Notes: a model not told the origin generated them from the letters alone. A DNA stretch of 64,000 bases from Acanthacorydalis orientalis (GCA_034766995.1 CM068323.1:23813846-23877845), one strand, 5' to 3'. Positions 39,371 to 52,395 are shown, counted from the stretch's first letter. Numbers and translations: made by a program.

Positions 39371-39492
39371 TGCAAACCGCAAAACATTTTGTAATCAAAA
39401 ATGTTCAATAATTTATTATTGACAACTTTTAATTGTTACTTATATGCATTTATATGGTAATACTATTATTGTCTGAGCGCTAAGGTGCTGAA
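39371..39492 (-). mobile_element. dispersed hammerhead-like repeat, family 1, copy C
   Basis: On the - strand this copy keeps ATGCATATAAGTAACAATTA and the tail AACATTTTTGATTACAAAAT. The CTGANGA box has decayed to CAGACAA and GAAA to TAAA, but the ATGCAT palindrome plus A is intact. It shows that the palindrome belongs to the family. Confidence 0.68.
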
Positions 39493-39779
39493 AAATATTT
39501 TATGATTTATGATGTGAGTGAAAATTCATTTGTGAATATTTAAAAGATTAATTTTATTTTGAAAAAACAATTCATGATTGAAAATTATTACGGATGTTTG
39601 AAATGAACTGAAAATATTCTATTTGTAGAGAAACTATATCTTAATATATGAATAATTCGACACATCACCGTGATAAAAAATCATAAAAAAGCTTATAGTA
39701 CCAATCCAGAGAAGAAAGAAACATATGTAAACATCTTTCATATGTAACAGTCTTTCTGAAGTAAAATCGCACACAGAAA

Positions 39780-40235
39780 TATATTATCGAACTTGACTCT
39801 GTTCTCTTTTCCGTTCCCGTACTCTTTTATAAACAGACTTCGAAAAAGCTATAAATTGAATTTTTACTGCATTCGTATTGATCTCTCGGTAGGTAGACAT
39901 ATAGGCAAATAATCAAAGCTCAAACAAAAGCACTACAATAGTTGAATGCGAACGAAAACATTGTGTTTCGTTCAGTGATGTGATGTGTGTCACGAGTAAA
40001 CACAACGCCGTACAAGCAACTAACGCTCCCGCTTCGAACCTATGACACGACACGTCAAACAACAAAAATGATAACGGCCGGAATTTAATTCCATCGTTGG
40101 AAAGCTATCGAACGAACGAATCGACGAGATTGATCCGTACAATTCGAAATCAAACGGATATTGCATTTTTCCCTTTGAAGTGAACAACGACGACTATTTG
40201 AAGAGATCTCTCCACTTTACTATACAGTATGTATA

Positions 40236-40293
<58 letters not shown>

Positions 40294-40510
40294 GTTCACA
40301 AACACATACGGTATGCGTGCGTATTTGTTATGTTGTAGCCGACAGCTCTTGTGTATAGACTGGAACTGGATGGTCGCGTTCTGCGCCAAAACAGGCAGCA
40401 ACGACCTTGTCAAATCTTCAAATGTATCATGTAGTATAGTCTACCGTGTATGCGGAAACAGTGAGTGGTTTTAAACATGCACACAGTGTGCTCTTCAGTC
40501 GAAAATAGAA
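39780..40510. other. balanced-composition island with a central TA tract
   Basis: CpG-rich words such as AACACAACGCCGTACAAGC and GAACGAACGAATCGACGAG occur. Frames on both strands (40,150-40,413 - and 40,229-40,474 +) cross the TA tract and overlap antisense, which argues against coding. Candidate regulatory region. Confidence 0.35.
40231..40291. repeat. (TA)n microsatellite with TG interruptions at its left end
   Basis: About 30 units. GTATATATATGTATATAT at the start gives two TG steps. Confidence 0.97.
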
Positions 40511-41259
40511 CTGGTTTGGCATCGAATGGTGTATTTTATTATGAATCTGCCGTTGTAACCAATTATTGAATGAACGTATGAAAGAAATATACGTTTTCTT
40601 TAATGAATGATATAGAAGTTTGAATTTATTAAAAAAATGATTTTTTTTTATTTCTGTTTATGTAATTTAAATTATATTTAAATGTCATACTGTGGGAGTA
40701 TAAAAAATTCAATTGTAAAATGAATTTAGTCACATTACCTGAAATTATTTTATACTTTTCAAAAACTAATAATAATAAAGATTTAAATTTACTCCTGATT
40801 TTTTTCACTCTCTATAACTATTAGTTTGAAGTAGTTACTTTAAAATATATGATTTTATACGTAAGGCTGAATTCAACAAAAGCTCATTCGTTTTTTTTAT
40901 TACTTGCAACAGTTTTTATCTAATATTTCTATGTAATAATCATGCAGATATATGGGTGATGAGTATCTATATTAAAACCTATATATATATCGTCCTATTT
41001 CTATATTTTAAATGCGTGTGTGTTTGCATAAAACAAAGTTAAATTTTAAATTTTATAATTTTTTATATATAAAACTGAAATCAAAGCTTTATCAATTTAC
41101 AATAATTTTATCAATTTTCTGTATACCTCTTATTCATAGCTATATCCGAATCTCTAAGGATATGTATGAGTTCGTTCCTTCTATATCCGATTTAGACTTT
41201 TTTCATTTTCAAGTAGATTTGGAAAGTCTTCAAGAAACACAGACATGAAAAACGGTCCT

Positions 41260-41720
41260 AGAAGTAACAAATTCGTACATAGCGTCTACGAACCGCACAC
41301 ACCAGATATCTAATCGATTATTTTTTTTTAAATGGTATTATTCTACAATTTTAACCGATTTATTTAAAAAGGGAAACGCCCGTTTATGAGTGTGTCTCAT
41401 TTCCAGCAAAAATCGCATATAGAAAAAATATAAATGCGACGACCACATCTATAATTTTACGAACAGATTAAAGAAGCTGTACAAATAAAATTATTCAATA
41501 ATACTATTAAATTTAGATAAAATCGTCCTGAATGAAAGCCTATATAAATAGTGATCTTATTTACAAAACGTACATCCAAGCAAATCCGAACAGCCTGTGT
41601 TGGTCCCTGTGCGGCTAATAAAGTGTTCGCTTCTAGTCCGATAAACTCGATAAAACTCCATATATGAGGCTAGAACGAGCGTTCAAGATGTACCGTTTCG
41701 CCGTAATAGTAAAAGCTGAT
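41260..41720. other. moderately balanced island
   Basis: Includes CAGCCTGTGTTGGTCCCTGT near 41,590. No recognisable gene. A TA tract follows at its right side. Confidence 0.3.
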
Positions 41721-41749
41721 GCGGCGGTGCTATGGTCACACATACAAAC

Positions 41750-41752
<3 letters not shown>

Positions 41753-41803
<51 letters not shown>
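41753..41803. repeat. (TA)n microsatellite
   Basis: About 25 units. Confidence 0.97.
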
Positions 41804-41809
<6 letters not shown>

Positions 41810-42123
41810 GTTGAAATTCACTTTGTGTATACACACTGTCGACTTATTCGACTTGCTTTGAACTTTATTTAAACTTTGTTCGCAAGTATTTCGATAACTT
41901 TGCATTTCGATGTTGTTGTAAAGAGATGTTTTTACTTGTTGTTGAAGTGAAGATTTTAAAGGATGTTCGATCGTTCTGTACAAATAAAATTATTTGCTTG
42001 TTTTGAAATGTGTACAACGGCCAAACTTTATAGAATAACTGATACGTGTTACGATTTAAACATAAACAGCTTATTTATTTTGTTAAATATATTTTTCTGT
42101 AAAGTTATACTAAACACACATAC

Positions 42124-42125
<2 letters not shown>

Positions 42126-42170
<45 letters not shown>
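42126..42170. repeat. (TA)n microsatellite
   Basis: About 22 units, followed by GTGTG. Confidence 0.97.
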
Positions 42171-42175
<5 letters not shown>

Positions 42176-42719
42176 AAGTAAATTTGTACTAATAATATTT
42201 AATACAAAATTGTCATTTAAATATAGTGAAGTTAAAAATGTAGATTACAAAAATCTGAAATAAAATTTAAATTAAACTTTATTATTAGTAAATGTTAATT
42301 AAGTGCAAAGAGTAGTAGTAATATGAGTTAACTTTTGATTAATTCATTCAAAGTATAAACAATACAATTAATAAGGTTATGATTAATATTATATATTAGC
42401 GAATTAAAATAAATATTTGAATGATATAAAATGATTAACTTTTTTTATAGTGCGAAGGTTTTTAATATTTGTAGTATTTTCAGTTTTTATTCACAAATGT
42501 ATGTCTTTTGTGTATCCTTTTTAGTCTTTCGTTTACTAAATTATCGATGTAAGTCTAACTATGATTATTTTCTTGAACCTGGTTAGAAAACATATTTTAT
42601 TTGTGTTATACATTTAAATAAACAACCGGTATAGTATTGAAACTGAATTAAAACATGTAAATATATATCATGTAAATAACATTCAAAATAAACATTGATT
42701 CTACTACTGTAGCCTTTTT

Positions 42720-43260
42720 TATAAGGACTGTGGCGAATGTGTGCATTTCTAAAGAGTTTATTATGTATATATGTGTATATATGTTTGTAATTTATATGTT
42801 TATGCAATACACTTCGTTGAAAAATATACAATTTCCTTTGAACCGAACATTTCGTACATACAACTGAACAATTGAACTGTAAACAGCTGTAAACAAATTG
42901 CATTTGATGTACCGTACACACGGAGTATAGAACGAACTTCTGGAACCACAACGTATAAAATAAGAAACGGCAATTGGGAATTTACTACATTCGCTGCGAG
43001 GAGTCTGTACATTCTGTGCTGCAGCATCGGCGTCGCAATGCCTGTCGACGTCAGCACGTTCGTCCGATACCGTCGGGTCACCCTCGTGTGTGCAGCAAAA
43101 GCAAGCAAGCGGTAGGGTCAGGCGATATTTGCACCGAATACATATATACGTATAACCACCCTCAGACACAGTCCCACAAGCCATTACACACGGATAGTGT
43201 AGTCAATTTCTTACAGAATTTTCGTATTAGTTCATCGGGTCTGTGTGACTGAATTTAGGT
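42720..43260. other. GC-rich island with overlapping frames on both strands
   Basis: The core 42,990-43,130 is the most GC-rich stretch of the second half (GCAGCATCGGCGTCGCAATG, CGTCGGGTCACCCTCG). Four open frames of 92-130 codons overlap here, three on the - strand and one on the +. At most one could be real, and none has a recognisable domain. A promoter or conserved noncoding element is equally likely. Confidence 0.4.
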
Positions 43261-43439
43261 GATTTTAAATCCTTTCGGTACAACTTCGTGTCATATGTTT
43301 GTTCCTATACACAAATAATTAATAGATGTTGAACATTATTTTTATTAACTATTTTGATATTTAAAAAAAAACGGTACAGATAAATGCACAAATTAATTGA
43401 CAGAATATATCTCCAGTAAGGTAAATAAATTCAGAGACA

Positions 43440-43580
43440 TTTTTCTGTATTATCTTAACGCTCTGACGATGATGGTATTGTCATATAAATGCTCATAAGT
43501 AACGATCAAAAATGATTAATAATTAATTATTGATCATTTTTGTAAAGAAAAATTGTAAGTTTTCAGACGAATCAAATATT
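43440..43580 (+). mobile_element. dispersed hammerhead-like repeat, family 1, copy D
   Basis: The box CTGACGA at 43,463-43,469 matches CTGANGA exactly. GATGGTATTGTCATA then TAAA (a GAAA variant) and ATGCTCATAAGTAACGATC follow, then a 34-bp near-perfect palindrome at 43,508-43,541 (16 of 17 positions pair). This is the clearest view of the family's palindromic tail. Confidence 0.72.
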
Positions 43581-43989
43581 TATTTGTGCAATTGACAAAA
43601 ATTACAAGAGTTTAAATTTCGTGATGTGAATAATAAGAATCTTTTTAAAATTTACATAAAATAATATCATTAATAACATTTTAATCTATAGGATTAAAAT
43701 GGTATTGAAATTGAAGCCATTACGATTTCGAGATATATGATGAAAAAAGTATAAATATATGTATGAAGCATTTGATTAAAATTTATGTATTTAGATATAT
43801 TATTAAAAATGTTATTCCTCATTCTACTGAATTATTTAACACCTGGAGTACCCGTGTAGCTCGATATAAACACGCATTATATAAACGATAAATTTGTAAT
43901 AATGATATTTATTAATCAAGTCTACAAGATGTATATTTCGTGAAGATTTAATCTGACGAAGATCTAAAGTACTTATAAACAAAATCACC

Positions 43990-44195
43990 TGTATAATAAT
44001 ACAGAGCTCGCATCGACTGGTATATTATACGCAATCACTATCATATAAGGCCATTTATAGTGTCATACACATATATACCACATATACACGCACGAGTGGA
44101 GAGTATATCGATCTGCAATTTGTTTTCCAAGTTGCCTCAAGAAGTTCTTTACGAGCGACTCGTATTCGCCGCATGTCGTTTATGTACTTAATATT
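43990..44195. other. small balanced island
   Basis: Contains ATACACGCACGAGTGGAG and GAGCGACTCGTATTCGCC. No gene recognised. Confidence 0.3.
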
Positions 44196-44355
44196 GTTAA
44201 CAGGATATTGAACAAAATGAACCATTTTTCTCTCCTAACATTTTTTTCTTCCCAAGTATATCATATAAAAAATGTAATCAGGTGTGATTTATTTTGTGTG
44301 CATTGTGTGCTTTTAAGTATCATGAGTTTCTCTCATAGCAATACATTATATCGTT

Positions 44356-44359
<4 letters not shown>

Positions 44360-44420
<61 letters not shown>
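44360..44420. repeat. (AT)n microsatellite
   Basis: About 30 units. Confidence 0.97.
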
Positions 44421-44423
<3 letters not shown>

Positions 44424-44551
44424 GCCTCTGTGTTACACAATAACACATTGATTGATGAATTTTGAAATGTGTATAAATTGTTTTAAAGAAGTTATATACG
44501 ATTATATCTTCATATTTAAATGAATTAAAATTTTTCGATTAGTATACTATA

Positions 44552-44554
<3 letters not shown>

Positions 44555-44601
<47 letters not shown>
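44555..44601. repeat. (TA)n microsatellite
   Basis: About 23 units, 135 bp from the previous tract. Confidence 0.97.
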
Positions 44602-44605
<4 letters not shown>

Positions 44606-44639
44606 TCGTAAGTAGTACATTTCAACAATGCCTAATCAT

Positions 44640-45030
44640 CAGTAAAGGCCATTAAGTACGACAATTTCTACTACAATTCTTGTAACGTGAAGACGAACGC
44701 TCTTTTTCCCAGACACGAGTATGTCAGCTGTCAATAAAACAGCTCATTAATCTGGTGAGGTCAGACCGGTGACTGTTGAATGAATTCTCTGGCTCTGTTA
44801 GTGGCCTTAACGACCCCCGCATTTGCAGCGCTTTTGCTTGACCGTTCAACCCTCACGGTGACCCGTAACGATGCCGTACACACAAATGTAGGGTGGGTTG
44901 TTTGCTGGATGCCCTATGCACTTGTCAAAAGATTTTCAACTCAAAGTCGACGTTGTATTATGTGTTTGATGCTTTTGTGCGTTGTAATGAACATCTAGAC
45001 GCTTTCAGATATTTTTGATTGGTTCATATG
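44640..45030. other. balanced island with a short open frame
   Basis: GC-richer sequence with ACGACCCCCGCATTTGCAGC. A 72-codon + frame (44,780-44,998) begins with a hydrophobic segment and contains VCWMPYA, which recalls GPCR helix 6. Its surroundings do not fit a GPCR, so I do not annotate it as coding. Confidence 0.3.
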
Positions 45031-45170
45031 TTACGTTTAATTGTATATCATCACATAAATGTTAATTGAAAGCAAAAAAAGTAGATTGAACCTTAATTAG
45101 AAACATATTTTTTTCAGAAACGTAAAAGTTAATACGATTTTGTACATACACAAATGCGCCCACACACTCA

Positions 45171-45173
<3 letters not shown>

Positions 45174-45258
<85 letters not shown>
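45174..45258. repeat. (TA)n microsatellite
   Basis: About 42 pure units, the longest uninterrupted TA run in the window, preceded by CACACACTCATTC. Confidence 0.97.
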
Positions 45259-45261
<3 letters not shown>

Positions 45262-45451
45262 TAATAGATAAGTATGGATTTTTTAAATGATAAATAGATA
45301 ATTAAAAACAACTTTTATATGTTTATATAAGAAGAGTTATTTAATAATCACCACATTTCAATTTATTTGTAAGGAAAAGTTTCAATAATTAAAGAAAGTC
45401 TAACTAGAGAAAAACTATAGGACATAGTTTCCAAAATGAATTATTTTTCAT

Positions 45452-45580
45452 TCCACAGACCATAATTTTTATTCCTAATCAAAAATGTTCAATAAATGAT
45501 CATTCATTATTTTTGGTTGTTCCTTATACTCATTTCGATTGTGATGCCATTCTTAAAAATACAGAAAAAGCTTGAAAAAA
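45452..45580 (-). mobile_element. dispersed hammerhead-like repeat, family 1, copy E
   Basis: The - strand reads AAGAATGGCATCACAATCGAAATGAGTATAAG. The GAAA and the stem GATGG-like arms (ATGGCATCACAAT) are recognisable, the CTGA part is lost, and the AACATTTTTGATTAGG tail is kept. Confidence 0.62.
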
Positions 45581-45825
45581 TAACTTATTTGTGAAAATCA
45601 ATTTAGAGGCACAGTGCAACTGTGAAAACTTTATTATTATAAAATATTTGAAATCTTTTTTTATAGAAAATATAAATGTAATTTTCATTCTTGATTTTCT
45701 GTTTAAAAATCTATGAATATCATTAATATTTACAACTGAAAATCTAGAATTGTTGACAGATATATTACCTAATAAAGTCTCAAAATGAATTTAATTAAAG
45801 GAAATATTTTTGTACTTTTATGTAT

Positions 45826-45845
45826 ATCTATATATATATATATAT
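45826..45845. repeat. short (TA)n tract
   Basis: About 9 units within a TATC-rich context. Confidence 0.9.
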
Positions 45846-46555
45846 TAATTGATATATAGATATACAGATTGTTGTTTACTACTAGTAATAATTTACCTTC
45901 AAATACTTGTATAAGATTTGTTTTGAAATGATAATACTCTTTGCATAAATATACACAAAGTTTCATAAAATAACAAAGCTCTTTCTTATACAAAAAACAT
46001 CTTAATTCTCAAATATCACTTGAAAATCTTATTGTAGAACCCTATTAAACACAACACACTCTCTCGTATATCAATTATAATTATCCTCTTTTCAAAAAGA
46101 TATCCTCAGACGACTTGTATATACAAAATCTCTGCATCGATCCAAAGTAAATATATTAAATTTTAATACATAATATGTACACAAAGAGCTTTTGAAATTT
46201 GATTCGTTTCTGTTAAATATTTATTCATTTCATTGATTATCAAACCTTGTATAATTATTAATCATTGTTCACGCAAGTATTAACATAAAGAATTTTATTA
46301 TTATTACAGTATCCCTTTATTTATTTTCATGTTTGTGATTCTTTGATGGATTTAATGTAATTTTTTATAGAAGAACGGTTTTGATGAACTTTTTATCGAG
46401 GATAGATTTATAAGAAAAAATAAATTTAGGAAACAGAATTTAATTATTTTTTATGTAGAAACTAATGAGTTTAATTTTAAATTTTATTTTTTCTTCTATA
46501 AATATTTCTATGTACGTCTTGTGTAAACAATGTTATAATTAAATCATTCGACAGA

Positions 46556-46860
46556 GACTTGGAAAGTTTCAATCATTGTTTTCAATTAAAACGTAATAAA
46601 TTCTATACAAAACAACTACAATGTCGGATTGCAGTAATGTCACCCCAAGGAGAAATAATTATTAGTGTTACAGTGGATCAAAATCACTCGAATCTCCGAT
46701 GTGGTGTTGTGTGTGTGTGGATGTTTGACGGATTGAATGCGGGGCGTAGTCTAAACTGAAGCGATCGAGCAATGCACTGTTGTAATGAACTGTCACGGTG
46801 ATTGATCGAGTTTTTTAAACAGACTTTTAATTATAAGTTTTAAGGAGTCGTTTTTCGTGT
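46556..46860. other. small balanced island
   Basis: Contains ATGTCACCCCAAGGAG and a GTGTGTGTGG run. The 66-codon + frame (46,559-46,759) is not recognisable. Confidence 0.3.
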
Positions 46861-48517
46861 AGATGTGTACTCGATTTTTTATATATAAAAACACGTAGCA
46901 CACGTGTATCAGGAAGTAAACATTTTTTTAATGTTCGACCTTTTTTCATACTTCGTATTACTTTTTCTAAGAACTTCTTAATCATTTACACAAATGTTTG
47001 TTTATTTATTTATTTGCATCAGCGGCTATTTGATATAAAATATCACGGATTTGACAGGTAACACATATTCAAATTAATTCTTAACTGTTTTTTTAATCTC
47101 ACAACAATCTTTCGTACTCTTTTTGTAACACAAATTCAAAACTGTTAATTGGTTTTTTAAAATGTATATTTTATCAGAATCGTATTCATTTTTTTTACTA
47201 GTCATCTAAATGAATACATGACTCGAGTATGTTGTACATTTTCTTATTCAAGAGATAAGACTATTTTTGTGTTAGATGAAATTAAAATGCATCTACTTTA
47301 TTGTTATGTCAAGTTTAATTTGTTACATAAATATTTTCACAACTGTTCTTTTTATAAATATTTATTAAATGCTATCTTGATTGAGAAAGAAAAATGTCTG
47401 TTCAGATATGATAATTAATATTTTAATATTTTGATTTAGCATTTTATGTTATTACAGTCTCAATAATATTTCATTAAATATAAAAACATTCTAGTATTTT
47501 TAACAAATAAAAAAAAATACAGTATTGATGATGTAAAAACATATTTCAAATATTAATTGTTCAACTGAGTAAACGTATGCTAACATTTATATACACACTT
47601 TTATCGAATTAATTTTCTTACAGACTGACGTAAGCTTTTTCATCACTCCCCTTATATATTTAAACTCACCGCGTGCTTCACACTGAATTCCATATAAATG
47701 AATCGTGTTTAAAGTACATCTTCAAGTTTCATATTGAAATATTTCTAATTTATAATTTAAACTGTCATTTTTACTTAAGAAGTCTGTAACTTGATTGATG
47801 TAGAGAAAAATGTTTTGAGCATCTCTTGAATCAATTAAAATTTTTAGTTAATTTATTGTTTATTTTGTTAACGAGTTTATTTCGTTGCACATAACAGTGT
47901 TTGGTTTTCATATTTAAAACTGAAATTTAAGAAATGCATACTACAAATATAGTATTTTTGTATATCAATTTGTGTTTAACGATTTCATTTAAAAAAAGAA
48001 CTCTTTAATAATTATATTCTATAAGTCAACTGTTCACAGTAAATTGAATAATTAACTTTTAGTTTTAAAATTGTTTTCAGTAAGAAGAAAACATTTTCAG
48101 TTTTAATGAATATAAAGTTTTTTGTACACAAAAGGCAACTGACCTATTTCATTAGAAAGTTATTATAAGTACACAGATAGTAACATGCTCAATTCTAAAA
48201 AAAATCATAGTTATTGACTTAATGATAAATAAACCTTTATATCAGTCATGAGCATAGTGATTTAAATACGTACTGTAAACAGAATCTCGTCTTTATGTTA
48301 AGTTGACTTTAAGTCAGTAGATCTTAAACATTTATTGTGAATATACTCATTAATAAATTTTACCTATTGATATATTTAATAATAAATACAATACAATATA
48401 CTACCATTTATAACTATTTTAAATAAAAATTAATTTTCTTTCAATTTTGAAATCCATTTTAATAAATAACAATTTATTTAAACGATGAATATTATCCTGT
48501 CAAAGTGTATGTTGTAC

Positions 48518-48654
<137 letters not shown>

Positions 48655-49199
48655 ATTTATAAAGTCAAAACATGATTGTATGAAAGATTTATAAGCAAAC
48701 AACATGAAAAGGACGAAGACATTGAATTTTCAAATTGTGTTCATAATAAATTCGTAAACCGAAAATACATATATTCAAATTATTTTTCCCTTGTCAAAAC
48801 TATAATTATACGCCATACACAAAAGTCTTTTGAGCCAGCGAAACTTTCAAGACGTATTTGGAACAGAGCGAATAAATAAACGAACTTGTTTGTAGTTTAC
48901 TTTGTGGACAGAGTGGGCATGGAATATGTTTTTTATACACGAATATACAATCATTTATATATATATACATATTTATATTTTTATATTACACAAGTATTAT
49001 TATACAGAGATACGTAAATTTGAATTAAATGTTATAAATAACAATTATTTTAGCTGAAGTAAAAAGTTTATTATAAAATCTCTCTTAAAAGTTAAAATAT
49101 TTTTTTCTAAAATGAGTTCAGTGGAAAATAAATTTAATTCTGTCAGTGGGGTTTTAGTTTTGTCTATACTCTTCTGATATTTCCAATTTTATTTGCACT

Positions 49200-49315
49200 C
49201 AGTGATCAGAAAACGATATCATCCCTATCAAAAATATGCATAATCAATAATCATAAATAATCAATAATTTATTACAGAACATATTAAATTAGAAAAATGT
49301 TAGTGGTCTGTGAAA
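49200..49315 (+). mobile_element. dispersed hammerhead-like repeat, family 1, copy F
   Basis: ATCAGAAAACGATATCATCC, AAAAATATGCATAATCAATA, a palindromic AT-rich tail and AGAAAAATGTTAGTGGTCTG follow the family order. The ATGCAT palindrome is kept, while CTGANGA and GAAA have decayed. Confidence 0.58.
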
Positions 49316-49353
49316 TAAGTTAAAAAAAATCATATTTGAAAGGAAATATCTAT

Positions 49354-49381
49354 ACTGTTTAAAGTATTTACTTTAAACAGT
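49354..49381. repeat. perfect 13-bp inverted repeat
   Basis: ACTGTTTAAAGTA and TACTTTAAACAGT are exact complements separated by TT. Confidence 0.9.
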
Positions 49382-49446
49382 TTGTGTTTTAACAATAACA
49401 TTTTATAGGACCCAAATAATTATTTAAATAATATGTAACTGTTCGT

Positions 49447-49471
49447 TATATATATATATATATATATATAA
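49447..49471. repeat. (TA)n microsatellite
   Basis: About 12 units. Confidence 0.95.
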
Positions 49472-49595
49472 TTTATAAATAAAAAAATGAAATAACGGTG
49501 TATATTTCATATTGTAAATTTTTCTGCAGATACATTTATTAGGTTTGACATTATCATTGGTTATAAATAGTTATGATTTATATATCTACACTTAT

Positions 49596-49599
<4 letters not shown>

Positions 49600-49640
<41 letters not shown>
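49600..49640. repeat. (TA)n microsatellite
   Basis: About 20 units. Confidence 0.97.
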
Positions 49641-49643
<3 letters not shown>

Positions 49644-49808
49644 GAATATTTGTGAATATAAATTCATACACGTACACTCATATTTTGTAATATTTAATGA
49701 TGTAACAAAAACATCAATCATTTTAATGAGGTTTTGAACCTGTAATCATTTTCAAGTTTCTTTTTTCTCGATGAAAACATTAAACCAACTGGAACTAGTT
49801 TTTTTTCA

Positions 49809-49825
49809 TATATATATATATATAT
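49809..49825. repeat. short (TA)n tract
   Basis: About 8 units. Confidence 0.92.
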
Positions 49826-49997
49826 GTTAATAATTATACATTGGTTGAGAACGGTATTTTCTTTTTTATAAAAATTACATATTTGTTATTGCTTGTTTAA
49901 ACGCTGCTCGGAATACATTACTAATATACTTAAATTGAATATATGAGAATCAATACGGAAGTTTGAACAAATATTTGTAGAGAAGAGAAAATACACG

Positions 49998-49999
<2 letters not shown>

Positions 50000-50049
<50 letters not shown>
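50000..50049. repeat. (AT)n microsatellite with one TG interruption
   Basis: About 24 units, with a GT step at 50,039-50,040. Confidence 0.97.
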
Positions 50050-50681
50050 ATATTTTTATTATGTGAAATTTGTATACATTTTTTTCATATAAAAAGCAAT
50101 AATTTTGTTGATTTTTCAGTGAGCTTTTTAATTTTTTGTTAAGAAAATAACGCTGCAGGAAGTAAACTTCTAGTAACAACATGTGTAGCGTAATTGATTT
50201 TACAAGATCAATATCTGTATTTGTTTTAGATATTATAAAAAAAATAATGCAGTACAAATTTTTAATGAAAGAATGAATCATATGAGTTTGGTTCATAACG
50301 AACTTTCAAGTTGTTAGTGTTTGATATATTTTTATTGGGTTGAAGTAATATATTTCAGTTATAAATGGGATAAACTTCAACTATTTTTATTCAAACTTAT
50401 ATGCAAGAAATGAATTCCATTGAAATTTCAATTCAATCGAATATGCTTTTTATATTTATCCAGTTTTATATATTTAATGTATGAAAAAGTAGATTTTATA
50501 ATTCTTATACCTAGATACTGTTTTTACAATGATTATTTTTTATTTAAAGGACAGTAAGTGTGCTATTTTGAAGATTTTGATAACCATCATACGTATTAAA
50601 AGTGTTTTGTAAGTTTTTGTGTGTCATTTAGTGAGAATTTTATTTTATAATGCTAAAGTTAATGCCTTAATATCATAGACG

Positions 50682-50682
<1 letters not shown>

Positions 50683-50712
<30 letters not shown>
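50683..50712. repeat. (TA)n microsatellite
   Basis: About 14 units. Confidence 0.96.
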
Positions 50713-50714
<2 letters not shown>

Positions 50715-51119
50715 CTGATAGTTTCATTCTAAAAATGGAAATTTGAATATCTTTCTCATAGATCTATCAATTTTAGAATGTAAGCAAATACAGCAAAATT
50801 AGCAATATAAATTTTAATATTCGTAGACGTATATTCTTTTAAGACTTCTCTATCACATTAAAACGATGAAATTGTACTTAATTATGAATATCTATAAACC
50901 AATCCTTTATAATTAATTGTTTATTTATATATTTATTGACAACTTTTTCGTTCTAAATGAAATAGGCAAATTGTAAAGTACATATGGATCTTACACGATT
51001 TTGTATTTGTAAAAAAAATATATACGAATTTATATATAGAATGATTTGTCTATTTATACTAATTATACGCTCAATACTAACAAATAAATAAAATATAACA
51101 AATAAGTTAGGTTTGATCA

Positions 51120-51860
51120 ACGAGATTGTCATTTTTGGACCACTCGCGTTGATGATAAAATAATTTCATTCCGATTATAACATTTTGGTATGCGGTGAAT
51201 ACATTAAAATCAAATTGAGACAAATCCAAGCCGAACGTATAAAATAATGTGAAAACGGAATCTCGTTCCTGTAGTCTGAAATACGCATTAAAATAATTGA
51301 AATTCTTAAATCCAACACTGGTTCTAGTGTTGAAGGTACACGGAGCACACTCTTTCCAATTACCGCAACAGAGCGTCGTGGTTTTGAATTGTTCGCAGCG
51401 ACGTCGTCGCGAAAGAGAGAAACGACACTGTTATCAGCTTATCAGACAAAGCGGAAAACGGGACTGTTCAGTGAAAATTGACGCCACTGCACTCGCTCCC
51501 CTAAAGTTTTAATTGGCAATTATGAATTACGATAACACTATAATTTACGAAATGTCCAGTATCTACGGCGGCCTGCTAATTAGTTTTTCGAATAATTGCG
51601 AATGCACTCTGTTCAAACGTTCATTATTAAGTTACGCAAATAATGATTTCAATATGATGTTGATTTTAACGTATTATACAATCATCACTTTTCGCTTTAC
51701 ATTAAATCGATTGCTGAATTCAATTTGGCGAATGAATGCCGTATTCTTTTCGATTATGTTGGAACGTTCACTGCTTAATTTGTCCCTATTGATTTCGAAC
51801 CACTAAATTAGATAAATGGTTATCGAACGTAATCGCATTATATCGAAATGATATTATTCA
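51120..51860. other. balanced-composition island, about 700 bp
   Basis: The longest island. Two + frames of 71 and 97 codons (51,297-51,512 and 51,513-51,806) lie end to end, the first containing a basic run RRRREREKR. Neither is recognisable. There is no TA tract inside. A candidate for an exon or a conserved element, which only comparison can settle. Confidence 0.35.
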
Positions 51861-52309
51861 GAAACGTTTTGTAAACAATGTATTTTTTATACAATAAAAT
51901 ACTGTATTATCGTTTGGTTTCATTTTATTTTTGTGTGTTTTATAAAGAAGAGAAGTAATCCTAAATAAGCAATCGAAATCAAATCGTTCCAATAAAATCA
52001 CATGTATTCGCTCTTTATATTTTATTTCAAGAAATAATCTCGTCGTTTTTCAACTTTATTCAACATTTTACAAACGTTATTAAAATTTAACAATGGAGAA
52101 ATTTAGTATATTTTTTAGAGTTACAGTATTAACATTTTAAATAATTTTCATTCTAAAATGATAAATAATATAGTAGATAGAGCGTATCTACAAGACATTT
52201 ATTTAAAATAAATAGAGTACAATGTTTAATTATTATGTCTCACAACATTATAAAACAGTTTTAGCACTGTGGCTAAATTTACTTTCAAAAATGAATATTT
52301 GAACTCCTC

Positions 52310-52395
52310 TAAAAACCACATAATTTTAATAATTGATTATTGATCATTTTTATTGCATCTTATACTTTTATATTATTTTTATGTCAAGAACAGGT
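52310..52395 (-). mobile_element. dispersed hammerhead-like repeat, family 1, copy G
   Basis: The - strand keeps the palindromic tail (AAAATGATCAATAATCAATT) and the ACCACATAATT end. The hammerhead-like core has decayed beyond pairing. It lies head to head with copy H. Confidence 0.55.

Larger units (their letters stand above)
45031..46550. other. AT-rich gene-free sequence
   Basis: AT-rich DNA with a very long TA tract, one family 1 repeat and one short TA tract. No gene. Confidence 0.55.

Noticed and set aside
40025..40045. Reverse-strand AGGTTCGAAGCGG resembling a tRNA T-arm
   Set aside because: No matching A box, acceptor stem or cloverleaf could be drawn.
44780..44998. Short frame with VCWMPYA, resembling GPCR helix 6
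   Set aside because: Only about seven residues match. The residues before and after do not fit helix 6, the third extracellular loop or helix 7, and the frame ends soon after.
49886..50296. 136-codon - strand frame
   Set aside because: It crosses a TA tract and is otherwise composed of AT-derived residues (I, Y, F, K, N).
51775..51800. Reverse-strand GTGGTTCGAAATC resembling a T-arm
   Set aside because: The T-stem pairs only 4 of 5 positions, and no acceptor or D-arm is found upstream.
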